In this document: positions 1-7,805 of the stretch, one piece after another | Layout: the number at the start of each line of letters is the position of its first letter | How positions within the stretch are numbered: the stretch's first letter is position 1 | Source of the DNA: Streptomyces luomodiensis | GTDB taxonomy: Bacteria > Actinomycetota > Actinomycetes > Streptomycetales > Streptomycetaceae | Length of the DNA stretch: 64,000 nucleotides | Direction: 5' to 3' | NCBI RefSeq assembly: GCF_031679605.1 | Contig: NZ_CP117522.1 | Coordinates: 8,928,001 to 8,992,000 of the forward strand | The notes under the pieces: model-generated | What the model saw: the letters and a program-made list of their open reading frames with translations, nothing else | The model's database searches: none | Told to the model about the DNA's origin: nothing | Position numbers and translations under genes: made by a program

Positions 1-471
1 TTGCCCATGCCCACCCTCGCCGCCGTCGACGGCTGGGCCCTCGGTGGTGGCGCGGAGCTGAGTTACGCCTGCGACCTGCGCATCGCCGGGCCCGACGCGG
101 TTTTCGGCAACCCGGAGCCGGGTCTGGGCATCCTCGCCGCGGCCGGCGCCTGCTGGCGGCTGCCCGAGCTGGTCGGCGAGTCCGTCGCCAAGCAGGTGCT
201 GCTCGCGGGGCGCACCCTCGACGCGCCGGCGGCCCTGGCGGCGGGCCTGGTCATCGAGGTCGTACCGGCCGACGAGCTGCTGGACGCCGCGCATGCGCTG
301 CTCGACCGCATGGCCCGTTCCTCGGCCACGGCGCTGCGCCTGACCAAGCTCGTCGTCGACTCGCCCGGCGCCCATCCGGTCGCCGACGACCTGGCCCAGG
401 CCGTGCTGTTCGAGGGCCAGGACAAGAAGGACCGCATGACCCGCTTCCTGGAGAAGAGGAGCCGAGCATGA
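1..471 (+). CDS. Enoyl-CoA hydratase/isomerase family protein, 5'-truncated
   Basis: This is the C-terminal 156 residues of a crotonase-fold enzyme; the 5' part lies outside the window. The oxyanion-hole region reads GWALGGGAELSYACDLRIA near the start, followed by the FGNPEPGLGILAAAG segment. The end carries the usual long helix (TRFLEKR). It overlaps the next gene by ATGA, so the two are translationally coupled. Next to a 3-hydroxyacyl-CoA dehydrogenase and paaABCDE it probably acts in the beta-oxidation-like lower part of phenylacetate degradation (PaaF/PaaG-type). Which of the two it is cannot be decided from this fragment. The family call is secure; the pathway role is inferred from position. 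Confidence 0.85.
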   Translation: MPMPTLAAVDGWALGGGAELSYACDLRIAGPDAVFGNPEPGLGILAAAGACWRLPELVGESVAKQVLLAGRTLDAPAALAAGLVIEVVPADELLDAAHALLDRMARSSATALRLTKLVVDSPGAHPVADDLAQAVLFEGQDKKDRMTRFLEKRSRA

Positions 472-1349
472 CCGCCGCACCCGCACCCGCACCCGCACCC
501 GTCCCCGCACCCGCGGTCGTCGGAGTCATCGGCGGTGGCCGCATGGGCGCCGGGATCGCCCAGTCCTACGCGGCCGCCGGGTCGGCGGTGACCGTGGTCG
601 AGAGCGGCGCCGCGGCCGCCGCTGCCGCGCTGGAGCGCGTGTCCACGGGTCTGGAGCGGGCCGCCGAGCGCGGCCGGCTGGCCGAACCGGCCGACCGGAT
701 CCTCGCCCGGGTGAGCACCGCGGAATCGGTCGCCGCACTGCCCCGCGAGGCCGACCTGGTGGTGGAGGCCGTCCCGGAGGACGCCGCGCTCAAAGCGCGG
801 GTCCTCGCCGCCGCCGAGGCGGCCGTGACCGCGTCGACGGTGCTGGCCAGCAACACCAGCTCGCTGTCGGTCACCGAACTGGCCGCCGCGCTCACCCGCC
901 CCGGCCGGTTCCTCGGCATGCACTTCTTCAACCCGGTGCCCGCCTCGGAGCTGGTCGAGATCGTGGTGGCGCCCGGCACCGACCCCGCCACCGTGGATGC
1001 CGCCCTGGCCTGGACGCACTGCCTCGGCAAGAAGGACGTCGTGGTCAAGGACTCGCCCGGCTTCGCCAGCAGCCGTCTCGGCGTCGCCCTGGGGCTGGAG
1101 GCCATCCGCATGGTCGAGGAGGGCGTGGCGGAGCCCGAGGCCATCGACGACGCGATGCGGCTCGGCTACAAGCACCCCATGGGACCCCTGCGCCTGACCG
1201 ACCTGGTGGGTCTGGACGTGCGGCTGGCCATCGCGGAGCATCTGCACGCCACGCTCGGCGAGCGGTTCGCCCCGCCCCGGCTGCTGCGCGAGAAGGTCGC
1301 CCGTGGCGAACTCGGCCGCAAGACCGGACAGGGGTTCTACCCCTGGTGA
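468..1349 (+). CDS. paaH: 3-hydroxyacyl-CoA dehydrogenase (PaaH-like)
   Basis: The 293-residue NAD-dependent dehydrogenase has an N-terminal Rossmann fold (VGVIGGGRMGAGIAQSYA) and the HAD signature with the catalytic His in GMHFFNPVP. The C-terminal helical domain ends in ELGRKTGQGFYPW. It would oxidise a 3-hydroxyacyl-CoA such as 3-hydroxyadipyl-CoA in phenylacetate degradation. Length fits the short single-domain HAD family. The start overlaps the hydratase stop (ATGA). Residues 3-16 are an Ala/Pro run encoded by imperfect CCGCAC hexamers, placed just before the first beta strand; it looks like a slippage-prone extension and not part of the fold. Confidence 0.88.
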   Translation: MTAAPAPAPAPVPAPAVVGVIGGGRMGAGIAQSYAAAGSAVTVVESGAAAAAAALERVSTGLERAAERGRLAEPADRILARVSTAESVAALPREADLVVEAVPEDAALKARVLAAAEAAVTASTVLASNTSSLSVTELAAALTRPGRFLGMHFFNPVPASELVEIVVAPGTDPATVDAALAWTHCLGKKDVVVKDSPGFASSRLGVALGLEAIRMVEEGVAEPEAIDDAMRLGYKHPMGPLRLTDLVGLDVRLAIAEHLHATLGERFAPPRLLREKVARGELGRKTGQGFYPW

Positions 1350-1394
1350 CCGGCACGCCGCGGTCCCGCACCCGGAATTGACCCGCTCCGGCGG

Positions 1395-1425
1395 TTGCCG
1401 GAACCAAGGAGGCTCGGCATATCAT
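1395..1425 (+). promoter_or_regulatory. Putative promoter of the paaABCDE operon
   Basis: A -35-like TTGCCG at 1395-1400 and a -10-like TATCAT at 1420-1425, 19 bp apart, precede paaA by about 40 bp. The spacing is slightly long. The palindrome directly downstream would cover the transcription start, as expected for repression. Inferred from base pattern only. Confidence 0.4.
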
Positions 1426-1427
1426 GT

Positions 1428-1445
1428 ACCGAACGAATGGTCGGT
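1428..1445. promoter_or_regulatory. Probable PaaR/TetR-type operator
   Basis: ACCGAACGAATGGTCGGT is an inverted repeat with perfect outer arms ACCGA/TCGGT. It resembles the PaaR operator core reported in Corynebacterium (ACCG-NN-CG-NN-CGGT), with one mismatch when aligned from the left arm. It lies between the putative -10 and the paaA start. A TetR-type PaaR responding to phenylacetyl-CoA is the expected ligand-sensing repressor, but no paaR gene is in the window. Confidence 0.5.
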
Positions 1446-1462
1446 TGGGATAGGTGGTAGGG

Positions 1463-2449
1463 ATGACAGCACGGCAGACCGGCTCGTCGGCGGTGGACGG
1501 CGCGCCGCCCGGACTCCAGGAGCGCTTCGACGAGACGATCGCCCGCGACCAGCGGATCGAGCCGCGCGACTGGATGCCCGACGGCTACCGCAAGACCCTG
1601 ATCCGGCAGGTGGCCCAGCACGCCCACTCCGAGATCATCGGCATGCAGCCGGAGGGCGAGTGGATCACCCGCGCCCCGTCGCTGCGCCGCAAGGCGATCC
1701 TGTTCGCCAAGGTCCAGGACGAGGCCGGCCACGGGCTCTATCTGTACTCGGCGGCCGAGACGCTGGGCGCCGACCGCGCGGACCTCACCCAGCGGCTGAT
1801 CGAGGGGCGCCAGAAGTACTCATCGATCTTCAACTACCCCACCCCGACCTTCGCCGACGTCGGCGTCATCGGCTGGTTCGTGGACGGCGCCGCCATCTGC
1901 AACCAGGTGCCCCTGTGCCGCAGCTCCTACGGCCCCTACGCACGCGCCATGGTGCGCATCTGCAAGGAGGAGTCCTTCCACCAGCGGCAGGGCTATGAGC
2001 TGCTGATGACGATGATGCGCGGCACCGACGCCCAGCGCGAGATGGTCCAGGACGCGGTCGACCGCTGGTGGTGGCCGTCCCTGATGATGTTCGGCCCGCC
2101 CGACGACGACTCGCCCAACTCGGCCCGGTCCATGGCCTGGAAGATCAAGCGGCACAGCAACGACGAGCTGCGCCAGCGGTTCGTCGACATGACCGTGCCG
2201 CAAGCCGAGAAGCTCGGCGTGACCCTGCCCGACCCCGAGCTGCGCTGGAACGCCGCACGCGGCCGGCATGACTTCGGCACTCCCGACTGGGCCGAACTCA
2301 AGCGGGTGATCAGCGGCGACGGCCCCTGCAACACCGCACGCATGGCGCGCCGCAAGGCCGCGCACCAGGAGGGCGCCTGGGTGCGCGAGGCGGCCGCCGC
2401 GCACGCCGCCAAGCAGGCCGCACGGACACGGAAGGGAGCGGCGGCATGA
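1463..2449 (+). CDS. paaA: Phenylacetyl-CoA epoxidase catalytic subunit PaaA
   Basis: This 328-residue ferritin-fold subunit of the multicomponent oxygenase epoxidises the ring of phenylacetyl-CoA. Diiron ligands are visible as E-x-x-H in [10 protein letters not shown] and in [14 protein letters not shown]. The N-terminus has the family segment [19 protein letters not shown], and a Trp-rich [13 protein letters not shown] stretch follows. ATG 1463 was chosen; GTG 1454 in the same frame is an alternative, and neither has a strong ribosome-binding site. It overlaps paaB by 4 nt. PaaA works with PaaC as an (alpha-beta)-type complex fed electrons by PaaE. Confidence 0.95.
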   Translation: MTARQTGSSAVDGAPPGLQERFDETIARDQRIEPRDWMPDGYRKTLIRQVAQHAHSEIIGMQPEGEWITRAPSLRRKAILFAKVQDEAGHGLYLYSAAETLGADRADLTQRLIEGRQKYSSIFNYPTPTFADVGVIGWFVDGAAICNQVPLCRSSYGPYARAMVRICKEESFHQRQGYELLMTMMRGTDAQREMVQDAVDRWWWPSLMMFGPPDDDSPNSARSMAWKIKRHSNDELRQRFVDMTVPQAEKLGVTLPDPELRWNAARGRHDFGTPDWAELKRVISGDGPCNTARMARRKAAHQEGAWVREAAAAHAAKQAARTRKGAAA

Positions 2450-2748
2450 GCGACCCGCGGACGACGAAGGGCGACTGGCCGCTGTACGAGGTCTTCGTGC
2501 GGGGCAAGCGCGGACTCAACCACGTCCACGTCGGCTCCCTGCACGCCGCCGACGACCGGATGGCCCTCACCCACGCCCGCGACCTGTACACCCGGCGCAA
2601 CGAGGGCGTGAGCATCTGGGTGGTGCGCTCCGAGCACATCGCCGCCTCCACCCGCGACGAGAAGGACCCCTTCTTCGACCCGAGCGCCGACAAGGTCTAC
2701 CGGCACCCCACCTTCTACGACATCCCCGACGACGTCCCGCACATCTAG
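2446..2748 (+). CDS. paaB: Phenylacetyl-CoA epoxidase subunit PaaB
   Basis: This 100-residue small subunit is required for epoxidase activity. It has the family pattern [20 protein letters not shown] near residues 14-33, then [24 protein letters not shown]. Length matches the family. The start ATG overlaps the paaA stop (ATGA), and paaC follows after 8 bp. It is thought to be structural, helping assemble the PaaAC core; no cofactor residues are expected. Confidence 0.94.
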   Translation: MSDPRTTKGDWPLYEVFVRGKRGLNHVHVGSLHAADDRMALTHARDLYTRRNEGVSIWVVRSEHIAASTRDEKDPFFDPSADKVYRHPTFYDIPDDVPHI

Positions 2749-2756
2749 GAGCAGGA

Positions 2757-3587
2757 ATGAGCGACGACCACGTCTACCTGTCCCTGGCCGAGGAGCACGC
2801 CGACGGCGACGCCCGCTGGGCCTTCGGGACCGGCTTCGAGGACCCGCTGCACGGGGTGAGCACCGCCGTTCCCGAGGGTGTCGACCGGGCGGAGCTGGCC
2901 GCGCTGTGTCTGGCACTCGGCGACGACGCCCTGGTCACGGCCCAGCGCCTGGCCGAGTGGACCACCCGCGCGCCGGAGCTGGAGGAGGAGGTGGCGCTCG
3001 CCAACATCGGACTCGACCTGCTCGGCCAGGCCCGCCTGCTGTACGCCCGCTGCGGACAGGTCGACGGCACCGGACGCGGCGAGGACGCCTACGCGTACTT
3101 CCGCGACGCGCACGACTTCCGCAACGTCCGCCTGGCCGAACTCCCCAATGGCGACTTCGCGTTCTCCATCGCCCGGCTGCTGGTGTTCTCCAGCTGGCGG
3201 CTGGCCCACTTCGGACGGCTCACGGCCGCCGCCGACCCGGTGCTCGCCGCCGTCGCCGCCAAGGGCGTGAAGGAGCTGACGTACCACCGGCAGTACGCGG
3301 CGGAGTGGGCCGTCCGGCTCGGTGACGGCACCGCGGAATCCCACCGCAGGATGCGGGCCGCTCTGGCCCACATGGCGCCGTACCTGGGCGAGTTGTTCGC
3401 CGCCCATGACGCCGAAACCGAGGTCCTCGCCGTGCTGCGGCAGGTCGGCGAGGCCACCGGGCTGCCCCTGCCGGACGCGCCGCCGGCCGCCGGCTTCGGA
3501 CGCGAGGGCGACCACACCGGGCATCTGGCCCCGCTGCTGGCGGAACTCCAGAGCGTGGCCCGCGCCCACCCGGAGGCAGCGTGGTGA
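2757..3587 (+). CDS. paaC: Phenylacetyl-CoA epoxidase subunit PaaC
   Basis: This 276-residue structural ferritin-fold subunit pairs with PaaA. Family segments visible are EEEVALANIGLDLLGQARLL (about residue 77), HDFRNVRLAELPNGDFAFS and KGVKELTYHRQYAAEW. The start ATG has GGAGCAGGA upstream. It overlaps paaD by 4 nt (GTGA). The order paaA-B-C-D-E is the canonical one. Confidence 0.94.
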   Translation: MSDDHVYLSLAEEHADGDARWAFGTGFEDPLHGVSTAVPEGVDRAELAALCLALGDDALVTAQRLAEWTTRAPELEEEVALANIGLDLLGQARLLYARCGQVDGTGRGEDAYAYFRDAHDFRNVRLAELPNGDFAFSIARLLVFSSWRLAHFGRLTAAADPVLAAVAAKGVKELTYHRQYAAEWAVRLGDGTAESHRRMRAALAHMAPYLGELFAAHDAETEVLAVLRQVGEATGLPLPDAPPAAGFGREGDHTGHLAPLLAELQSVARAHPEAAW

Positions 3588-4105
3588 CCATGCCGACCGT
3601 CCTCACCGACGCACGGCGCGCCCGGCACATCGCCGCGCGGGTGCCCGACCCCGAACTGCCCATGCTCACCCTCGCCGACCTCGGTGTGCTGCGCGAGGTG
3701 ACGGTGACACCCGACGGCACGGTCATAGCCGACCTCACGCCGACCTACTCCGGCTGCCCGGCCATGTCCGAGATGCGCGCCCAGGTGGCCGCGCGGCTGA
3801 AGGACGCCGGCTACCGGCGGGTGGAGGTGCGCACGGTCCTCGACCCGCCGTGGACCACCGACTGGATCACCCCCGAGGGGCGCCGCAAGCTCGCCGAACA
3901 CGGCATCGCGCCCCCCGGACCGGCGCCACGCCCGGCGCCCGGCCCGGTACCGCTGGTCCTGTCCGCCACCCGGCGCGCGGTGCCGTGCCCGCGCTGCGGC
4001 GCCACGGACACCGAGGAGACCTCCCGCTTCGGCGCCACCTCCTGCAAGGCGCTGTGGCGCTGCCGCGCCTGCCGCGAACCGTTCGAGTACGTCAAGGAGA
4101 TCTGA
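3584..4105 (+). CDS. paaD: Phenylacetate degradation protein PaaD (Fe-S/MIP18-type assembly factor)
   Basis: The 173-residue protein has an N-terminal MIP18/DUF59-type domain (VPDPELPMLTLADLGVLREV, then LTPTYSGCPAMSEM with its conserved Cys). A C-terminal zinc-ribbon follows, with Cys pairs in AVPCPRCGATD and WRCRACREPF. PaaD is believed to help mature the iron centres of the epoxidase or its reductase. GTG 3584 was chosen because GGAGG at 3572-3576 is 7 nt upstream and the start overlaps the paaC stop; GTG 3581 and ATG 3590 are alternatives. Confidence 0.92.
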   Translation: MTMPTVLTDARRARHIAARVPDPELPMLTLADLGVLREVTVTPDGTVIADLTPTYSGCPAMSEMRAQVAARLKDAGYRRVEVRTVLDPPWTTDWITPEGRRKLAEHGIAPPGPAPRPAPGPVPLVLSATRRAVPCPRCGATDTEETSRFGATSCKALWRCRACREPFEYVKEI

Positions 4106-5223
4106 TGGAGGACCTGTTGGCCCCCGGCACTAAGGCCCCCGTCACGGTGCGGCGCACCCGCCGCCGCCCGGCCTTCCACCCGCTGCGGGTGGCGGCGGTC
4201 GAGCGGCTGTGCGAGGACGCGGTCGCGGTGAGCTTCGACATACCCGACGAGCTGGCGGGGGAGTTCGCCTTCGCGCCCGGCCAGTCCCTCACGCTCCGGC
4301 GCCAGGTGGACGGACGGGACGAGCGGCGCTCGTACTCGATCTGCGCCCCGGCAGGCGCCCGGCCCCGGATCGGCGTCCGGGTGGTGCCCGGCGGGCTGTT
4401 CTCCTCCTGGCTGGTCCATGAGGTCGGACCGGGGGACACCGTCGAGGTGATGGCCCCGGTCGGCGCCTTCACCCCCGATCTGACCGAGCCCGGACACCAT
4501 GTGCTCATCGCGGCCGGCTCGGGCATCACACCGATGGTCTCCATCGCCGAGTCGGTCCTGGCCGCCGACGACGACTCCCGGGTCACCCTCTTCTACGGCA
4601 ACCGCCGCACCGACTCGGTGATGTTCGCCGACGAACTGGCCGATGTGAAGGACCTCTACCCCGCCCGGTTCCAGCTCGCGCACGTGCTCTCCCGCGAGCC
4701 GCGCGAGGCCGAGCTGCTGAGCGGCCGCCTGGACGCCGACCGGCTGGCCGCGCTCATCGACGGTCTGGTCGACGTCGCCGACGCCGACCACTGGTGGCTG
4801 TGCGGCCCGCACGGCATGGTCCGCGACGCCCAGCGGGTGCTGGCCGGACTGGGGGTCCCGGCCGACCGGATCCACCAGGAGCTGTTCTTCGCCGGCGAGG
4901 AGCCGGTGGGAGCCGTGCGCCGGGAAGAGCCCCGGGCCGACGGACCGGTCAGCGAGGTCACCGTCGTCCTGGACGGGCGCTCCACCACATCCGCGCTCTC
5001 CCGCGAGGCCACCGTTTTGGACTCGGCCTCGCGCATCCGCCCCGACCTGCCCTTCGCCTGCAAGGGCGGCGTCTGCGGCACCTGTCGGGCCCGGGTCACC
5101 CAGGGCGAGGCCGATATGCGCCGCAACTACGCGCTGGAACCGGCCGAGGTCGCCGCGGGCTATGTGCTGACCTGCCAGACCTTCCCGGTCTCCGACACCC
5201 TGACCGTCGACTTCGACAGCTGA
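4105..5223 (+). CDS. paaE: Phenylacetyl-CoA epoxidase reductase PaaE
   Basis: This 372-residue iron-sulfur flavoprotein passes electrons from NAD(P)H to the PaaAC diiron centre. Domains in order are an FAD-binding barrel (RRSYSICAPAG, about residue 73), an NAD-binding domain (AAGSGITPMVSIAESVL) and a plant-type [2Fe-2S] ferredoxin domain with Cys ligands in FACKGGVCGTCRARV plus a distal LTCQTFP. The ATG shares its A with the paaD stop codon (TGATG). It is the last paa gene here; the ring-opening PaaZ function and PaaK ligase are not in the window. Confidence 0.94.
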   Translation: MEDLLAPGTKAPVTVRRTRRRPAFHPLRVAAVERLCEDAVAVSFDIPDELAGEFAFAPGQSLTLRRQVDGRDERRSYSICAPAGARPRIGVRVVPGGLFSSWLVHEVGPGDTVEVMAPVGAFTPDLTEPGHHVLIAAGSGITPMVSIAESVLAADDDSRVTLFYGNRRTDSVMFADELADVKDLYPARFQLAHVLSREPREAELLSGRLDADRLAALIDGLVDVADADHWWLCGPHGMVRDAQRVLAGLGVPADRIHQELFFAGEEPVGAVRREEPRADGPVSEVTVVLDGRSTTSALSREATVLDSASRIRPDLPFACKGGVCGTCRARVTQGEADMRRNYALEPAEVAAGYVLTCQTFPVSDTLTVDFDS

Positions 5224-5252
5224 GGTCGCCGAGCCGGCCGAAGGGGCGCGCG

Positions 5253-5284
5253 TCAGCCCATCCGGTCCTCAGCCCATCCGGTCC
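5253..5284. repeat. Perfect 16-bp tandem duplication
   Basis: The unit TCAGCCCATCCGGTCC occurs twice without a gap (5253-5268 and 5269-5284), 30 bp after the paaE stop and just before a gene remnant. It looks like a rearrangement or slippage scar. No function is evident. Confidence 0.8.
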
Positions 5285-5293
5285 TCGGCCGAC

Positions 5294-5521
5294 AGATGCT
5301 CCACCGTCCTGCCGGTCGCGGTGAACGTCGGCGCGAGCTTCACCGACGCGCTGCACACCTGCGCCCTCGTCGGCGGCATCGGCATGCTGGTGGCCGCGGT
5401 GGTCGCCCTCGTCCTGATCGGCGTGCGCACCCGGTCCGCGCAACGCACCGGCGGGGCGGCCGATGCGATGACGCACCCCGCCGGAGCCACCGGGCCGGTC
5501 GCGGCCGGCGACGTGAGCTGA
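5294..5521 (+). pseudogene. C-terminal remnant of an MFS drug-exporter-like protein
   Basis: An open frame through about 5294-5521 encodes a segment resembling the last helix and tail of a 14-TM EmrB/QacA-type exporter: NVGASFTDALHTCALVGG followed by a hydrophobic run IGMLVAAVVALVLIGVRTR. It has no upstream protein, no credible start and no ribosome-binding site. The rest of the gene is absent, so it reads as a deletion remnant, with the 16-bp duplication marking the left junction. A functional one-TM peptide starting at GTG 5321 (66 residues) cannot be excluded. Confidence 0.45.
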
Positions 5522-5815
5522 GTGTTCGCCGGCCGGTGCGGGGCGGTGGTCCGTCGGTACCCCCGGCGCACCACCACCTTGGTCATCGCGTCCCAGCCGG
5601 CAGGGTACGGTCAGGTGCCCCCGGGGCGCGGCTGCTGCTAGGGTCGGCGATGTGACTGCCGGGTCGGCCATGGGCCATACACGAGTGAGGCGCCCGGCCT
5701 CGGCGTGAACCCGAGGCGGGCCAGAGCCCCGCCCCTTTTCTCCGTGTCATTCCTCCCGGCGCCCGTACGCGGCGCCGGTTCCAGCGGATCCCACGATGCG
5801 GAGACCTCACCACAG
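5522..5815. other. Non-coding gap
   Basis: I see no convincing gene in this stretch. It contains a 7-bp GC stem (GCCTCGG/CCGAGGC near 5697-5717) that could end transcription of the remnant. The promoter of the VOC gene presumably lies at its right end. Confidence 0.4.
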
Positions 5816-6247
5816 ATGCCACACCAACAGCGTCCCCGGAGCGACGTCGAACGCCCGGCCACCGCCGTCCAGCTCAATCACACCGCCGTCTACGCCCGCG
5901 ACCGGCGGCTGTCCGCCGAGTTCATCGCCGCGATCCTGGGGGTGGCGGTCGGCGCCCCCTTCGGCCCGTTCCTGCCCGTCGAGCTCGGCAACGGCGTGAC
6001 ACTCGACTACTACGAGAAGCGCGACGAGCCCATACAGCCGCAGCATTACGCGTTCCTCGTTCCCGACGAGGGGTTCGACGCGATGATCGCCCGCCTGGAA
6101 GCGGTCGGCGTCACCTACTACGCCGACCCCGGCCACACCGATCCCGGCCGGATCAACCGTCTCTTCGGCGGGCGCGGCGCGTACTTCGACGATCCCGGCG
6201 GCCACAACATGGAGATCATCACCCGGCCCTATATCCACCCCCAGTGA
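5816..6247 (+). CDS. VOC superfamily (glyoxalase/bleomycin-resistance fold) protein
   Basis: The 143-residue single-module VOC protein opens its first beta-alpha-beta unit with VQLNHTAVYARDRRLSAEF. It continues with DYYEKRDEPIQPQHYAFLV and ends in GAYFDDPGGHNMEIITRPY, the usual metal-binding strand with His and Glu. Its substrate cannot be told; fosfomycin-type, extradiol-type and lyase relatives share this pattern. The start ATG at 5816 was chosen because upstream in-frame sequence is non-conserved. It stands alone, with a lipoprotein gene about 100 bp downstream. Confidence 0.8.
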   Translation: MPHQQRPRSDVERPATAVQLNHTAVYARDRRLSAEFIAAILGVAVGAPFGPFLPVELGNGVTLDYYEKRDEPIQPQHYAFLVPDEGFDAMIARLEAVGVTYYADPGHTDPGRINRLFGGRGAYFDDPGGHNMEIITRPYIHPQ

Positions 6248-6347
6248 CCTGGATTTTCGTACGCCCGGAGGCAACGCCACCCCTGCCCCGAGTATGATCC
6301 GCGGCCCCCTACACTGTCTGCAATCCCCGCGTTGATCGGAGCACCAC

Positions 6348-6584
6348 ATGCGTCGCCTTGCCCTTGCCCTTCTGGCCTGTACCACCCTCACACTCGCCGG
6401 GTGTGCGCAGGACTTCGACCGGGGTCCTGACGGGGTGGTCACCGACAAGGTCAAGGACGGGAAGAAGTTCTACCTGGTCGTCGATCCGACCAAGGGGGGC
6501 GAGGAGAAGAAGTTCCGGGTCAGCAAGTACGACTACCACGACTGCAACCGGGGCTCGAAGTACCCCAAGTGCGTGGACGACTGA
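6348..6584 (+). CDS. Small secreted lipoprotein
   Basis: The 78-residue protein has a lipoprotein signal peptide (MRRLALALLACTTLTLAGC) with the lipobox LAGC; Cys19 should be lipidated. The mature part is about 60 residues, Lys/Asp-rich, with a Cys pair in YDYHDCNRGSKYPKC that could form a disulfide. Function is unknown. Similar short lipoproteins are common in streptomycetes. It is monocistronic and followed by two strong stem-loops. Confidence 0.75.
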   Translation: MRRLALALLACTTLTLAGCAQDFDRGPDGVVTDKVKDGKKFYLVVDPTKGGEEKKFRVSKYDYHDCNRGSKYPKCVDD

Positions 6585-6609
6585 GCCTTGAGGGCCTGAG
6601 CGTCAGCAC

Positions 6610-6640
6610 CGCGGGCATCGGCCGGCCGCCGATGCCCGCG
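6610..6640 (+). terminator. Stem-loop terminator 1 after lipoprotein gene
   Basis: A perfect 13-bp stem (arms CGCGGGCATCGGC and GCCGATGCCCGCG) encloses a 5-nt loop, 26 bp after the stop codon. There is no U-tract, as is usual in Streptomyces. Confidence 0.75.
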
Positions 6641-6650
6641 AAGGCGAACT

Positions 6651-6695
6651 GCCCCGCCCCGGCGCACGAGGTGGTGTCGTGCGCCGGGGCGGGGC
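6651..6695. terminator. Long bidirectional stem-loop terminator 2
   Basis: A 19-bp perfect stem runs from 6651 to 6695 with a 7-nt loop GGTGGTG at 6670-6676. It lies between the convergent lipoprotein and nuclease genes and could stop transcription in both directions. Confidence 0.8.
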
Positions 6696-6728
6696 GCGGC
6701 GCCGTGGATCACTCCCGGAGGCCGTGGA

Positions 6729-7568
6729 TCACTCCCAGATGGAGTCGACCCACTCGGGGTGGTCGATGAACGGGTTCCGGTTGTGCTGGAAGCTGTCGTA
6801 GATGACCTGGTTGCGGTTCTTCTCGAAGTCGTCCGGCGGGTCCTCGTCGTTCCACTGCTTCAGTACGGACAGGCGGCCGATGTTGGGGGCGGAGCCGTTG
6901 TCGACCTTGTCGTTGGGCTCGAGGTCGGCGAAGCCGTCGTCCCCCTCGTAGCGGACGGCCATGTAGAGGATCATCCGGGCGACATCGCCCTTGACCTGGT
7001 CGCGGGGTTCGAAGGAGTCGTCGTCGGTGCGGTTGCCGGCGGCGTCGGGCACGTCCTCGCCGCCGTTGTCGAAGTCCTTGTTGCCGCGGATGCTGTTCAC
7101 CGTGACATTGGCCGGACGCAGGTGGTGCAGGTCGGTGCCGGGCCCGGTGGCGGTGCCGAAGTCGCCGTGCGACTTCGCCCAGACGTGCTCGCGGTTCCAC
7201 TGGTCGGCGTTGCCGCCGTTCTCGTCCTTGGACTGGGAGCGGCCGGAGTAGAGGAGTATGACGTTCGACGGGTTGTCCGGGTCCTCGTCCGTGGCCTTCA
7301 GCGCGTCCCAGACCTCGCTGTAGGACACTTTGGTCTGCTCGCTGATGATCGTGTGCAGCGCGGCCTTCAGCTCCTGGCCGCTCTTGCCCAGCGCGTCCTG
7401 GTAGTAGGTGTCGTCCAGTACCCGTACGGCCGTGGGCCGGTGGTGGTCCGATGCGACCGGGGCGACCGGTGTGTCGGCGGCGGCGACCGAGGGGACGGCG
7501 ATACCGGCCGCGGCCACTACGGCCAGCAGGGAGATGCGCCGTGACCGGCGCGGGCGATGAGTGGACAT
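6729..7568 (-). CDS. Secreted endonuclease I (EndA) family nuclease
   Basis: The 279-residue protein has a Sec-type signal (RRSRRISLLAVVAAAGIAVP, cleavage near SVAAAD). The endonuclease I domain shows the signature WNREHVWAKSHGDFG and the metal/active-site His pair in DLHHLRPAN. The C-terminus has the family motif DYxPxD replaced by DDFEKNRNQVIYD...WVDSIWE. It probably acts extracellularly on DNA or RNA for nutrient scavenging. ATG 7568 was chosen; an upstream extension to 7628 lacks a signal-peptide-like start. It is monocistronic and faces the double terminator. Confidence 0.85.
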   Translation of the reverse strand: MSTHRPRRSRRISLLAVVAAAGIAVPSVAAADTPVAPVASDHHRPTAVRVLDDTYYQDALGKSGQELKAALHTIISEQTKVSYSEVWDALKATDEDPDNPSNVILLYSGRSQSKDENGGNADQWNREHVWAKSHGDFGTATGPGTDLHHLRPANVTVNSIRGNKDFDNGGEDVPDAAGNRTDDDSFEPRDQVKGDVARMILYMAVRYEGDDGFADLEPNDKVDNGSAPNIGRLSVLKQWNDEDPPDDFEKNRNQVIYDSFQHNRNPFIDHPEWVDSIWE

Positions 7569-7805
7569 GATGTGGGGGGTGTCCTCTCCGAGACGAGTGC
7601 CCGGACCGCCAACGAGCGTCATGGGCACGTATGTTCAAGGGGTAAGCCCTGGGAGACTCCCACGCATGACGCCCGAACATGTGTCCATGCTGTGCTCGTT
7701 CGGCGTGAATCCGGTGAACACCCGGTGGCCGCCCCTGCGTGTGCCGCCCTCCGCCGTGCCGGAGGAGACGTGTCGGCGGTCGAGGAGTGCTGGCAGTATC
7801 GGCGT

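Noticed and set aside
63..1247. Long minus-strand open frame opposite the hydratase and dehydrogenase genes
   Set aside because: Shadow frame created by GC-rich third positions of real genes; composition is Gly/His/Arg-rich without domain sense.
5269..5586. Minus-strand 105-codon frame over the MFS remnant
   Set aside because: No homology, low-complexity Thr/Ala content and no ribosome-binding site.
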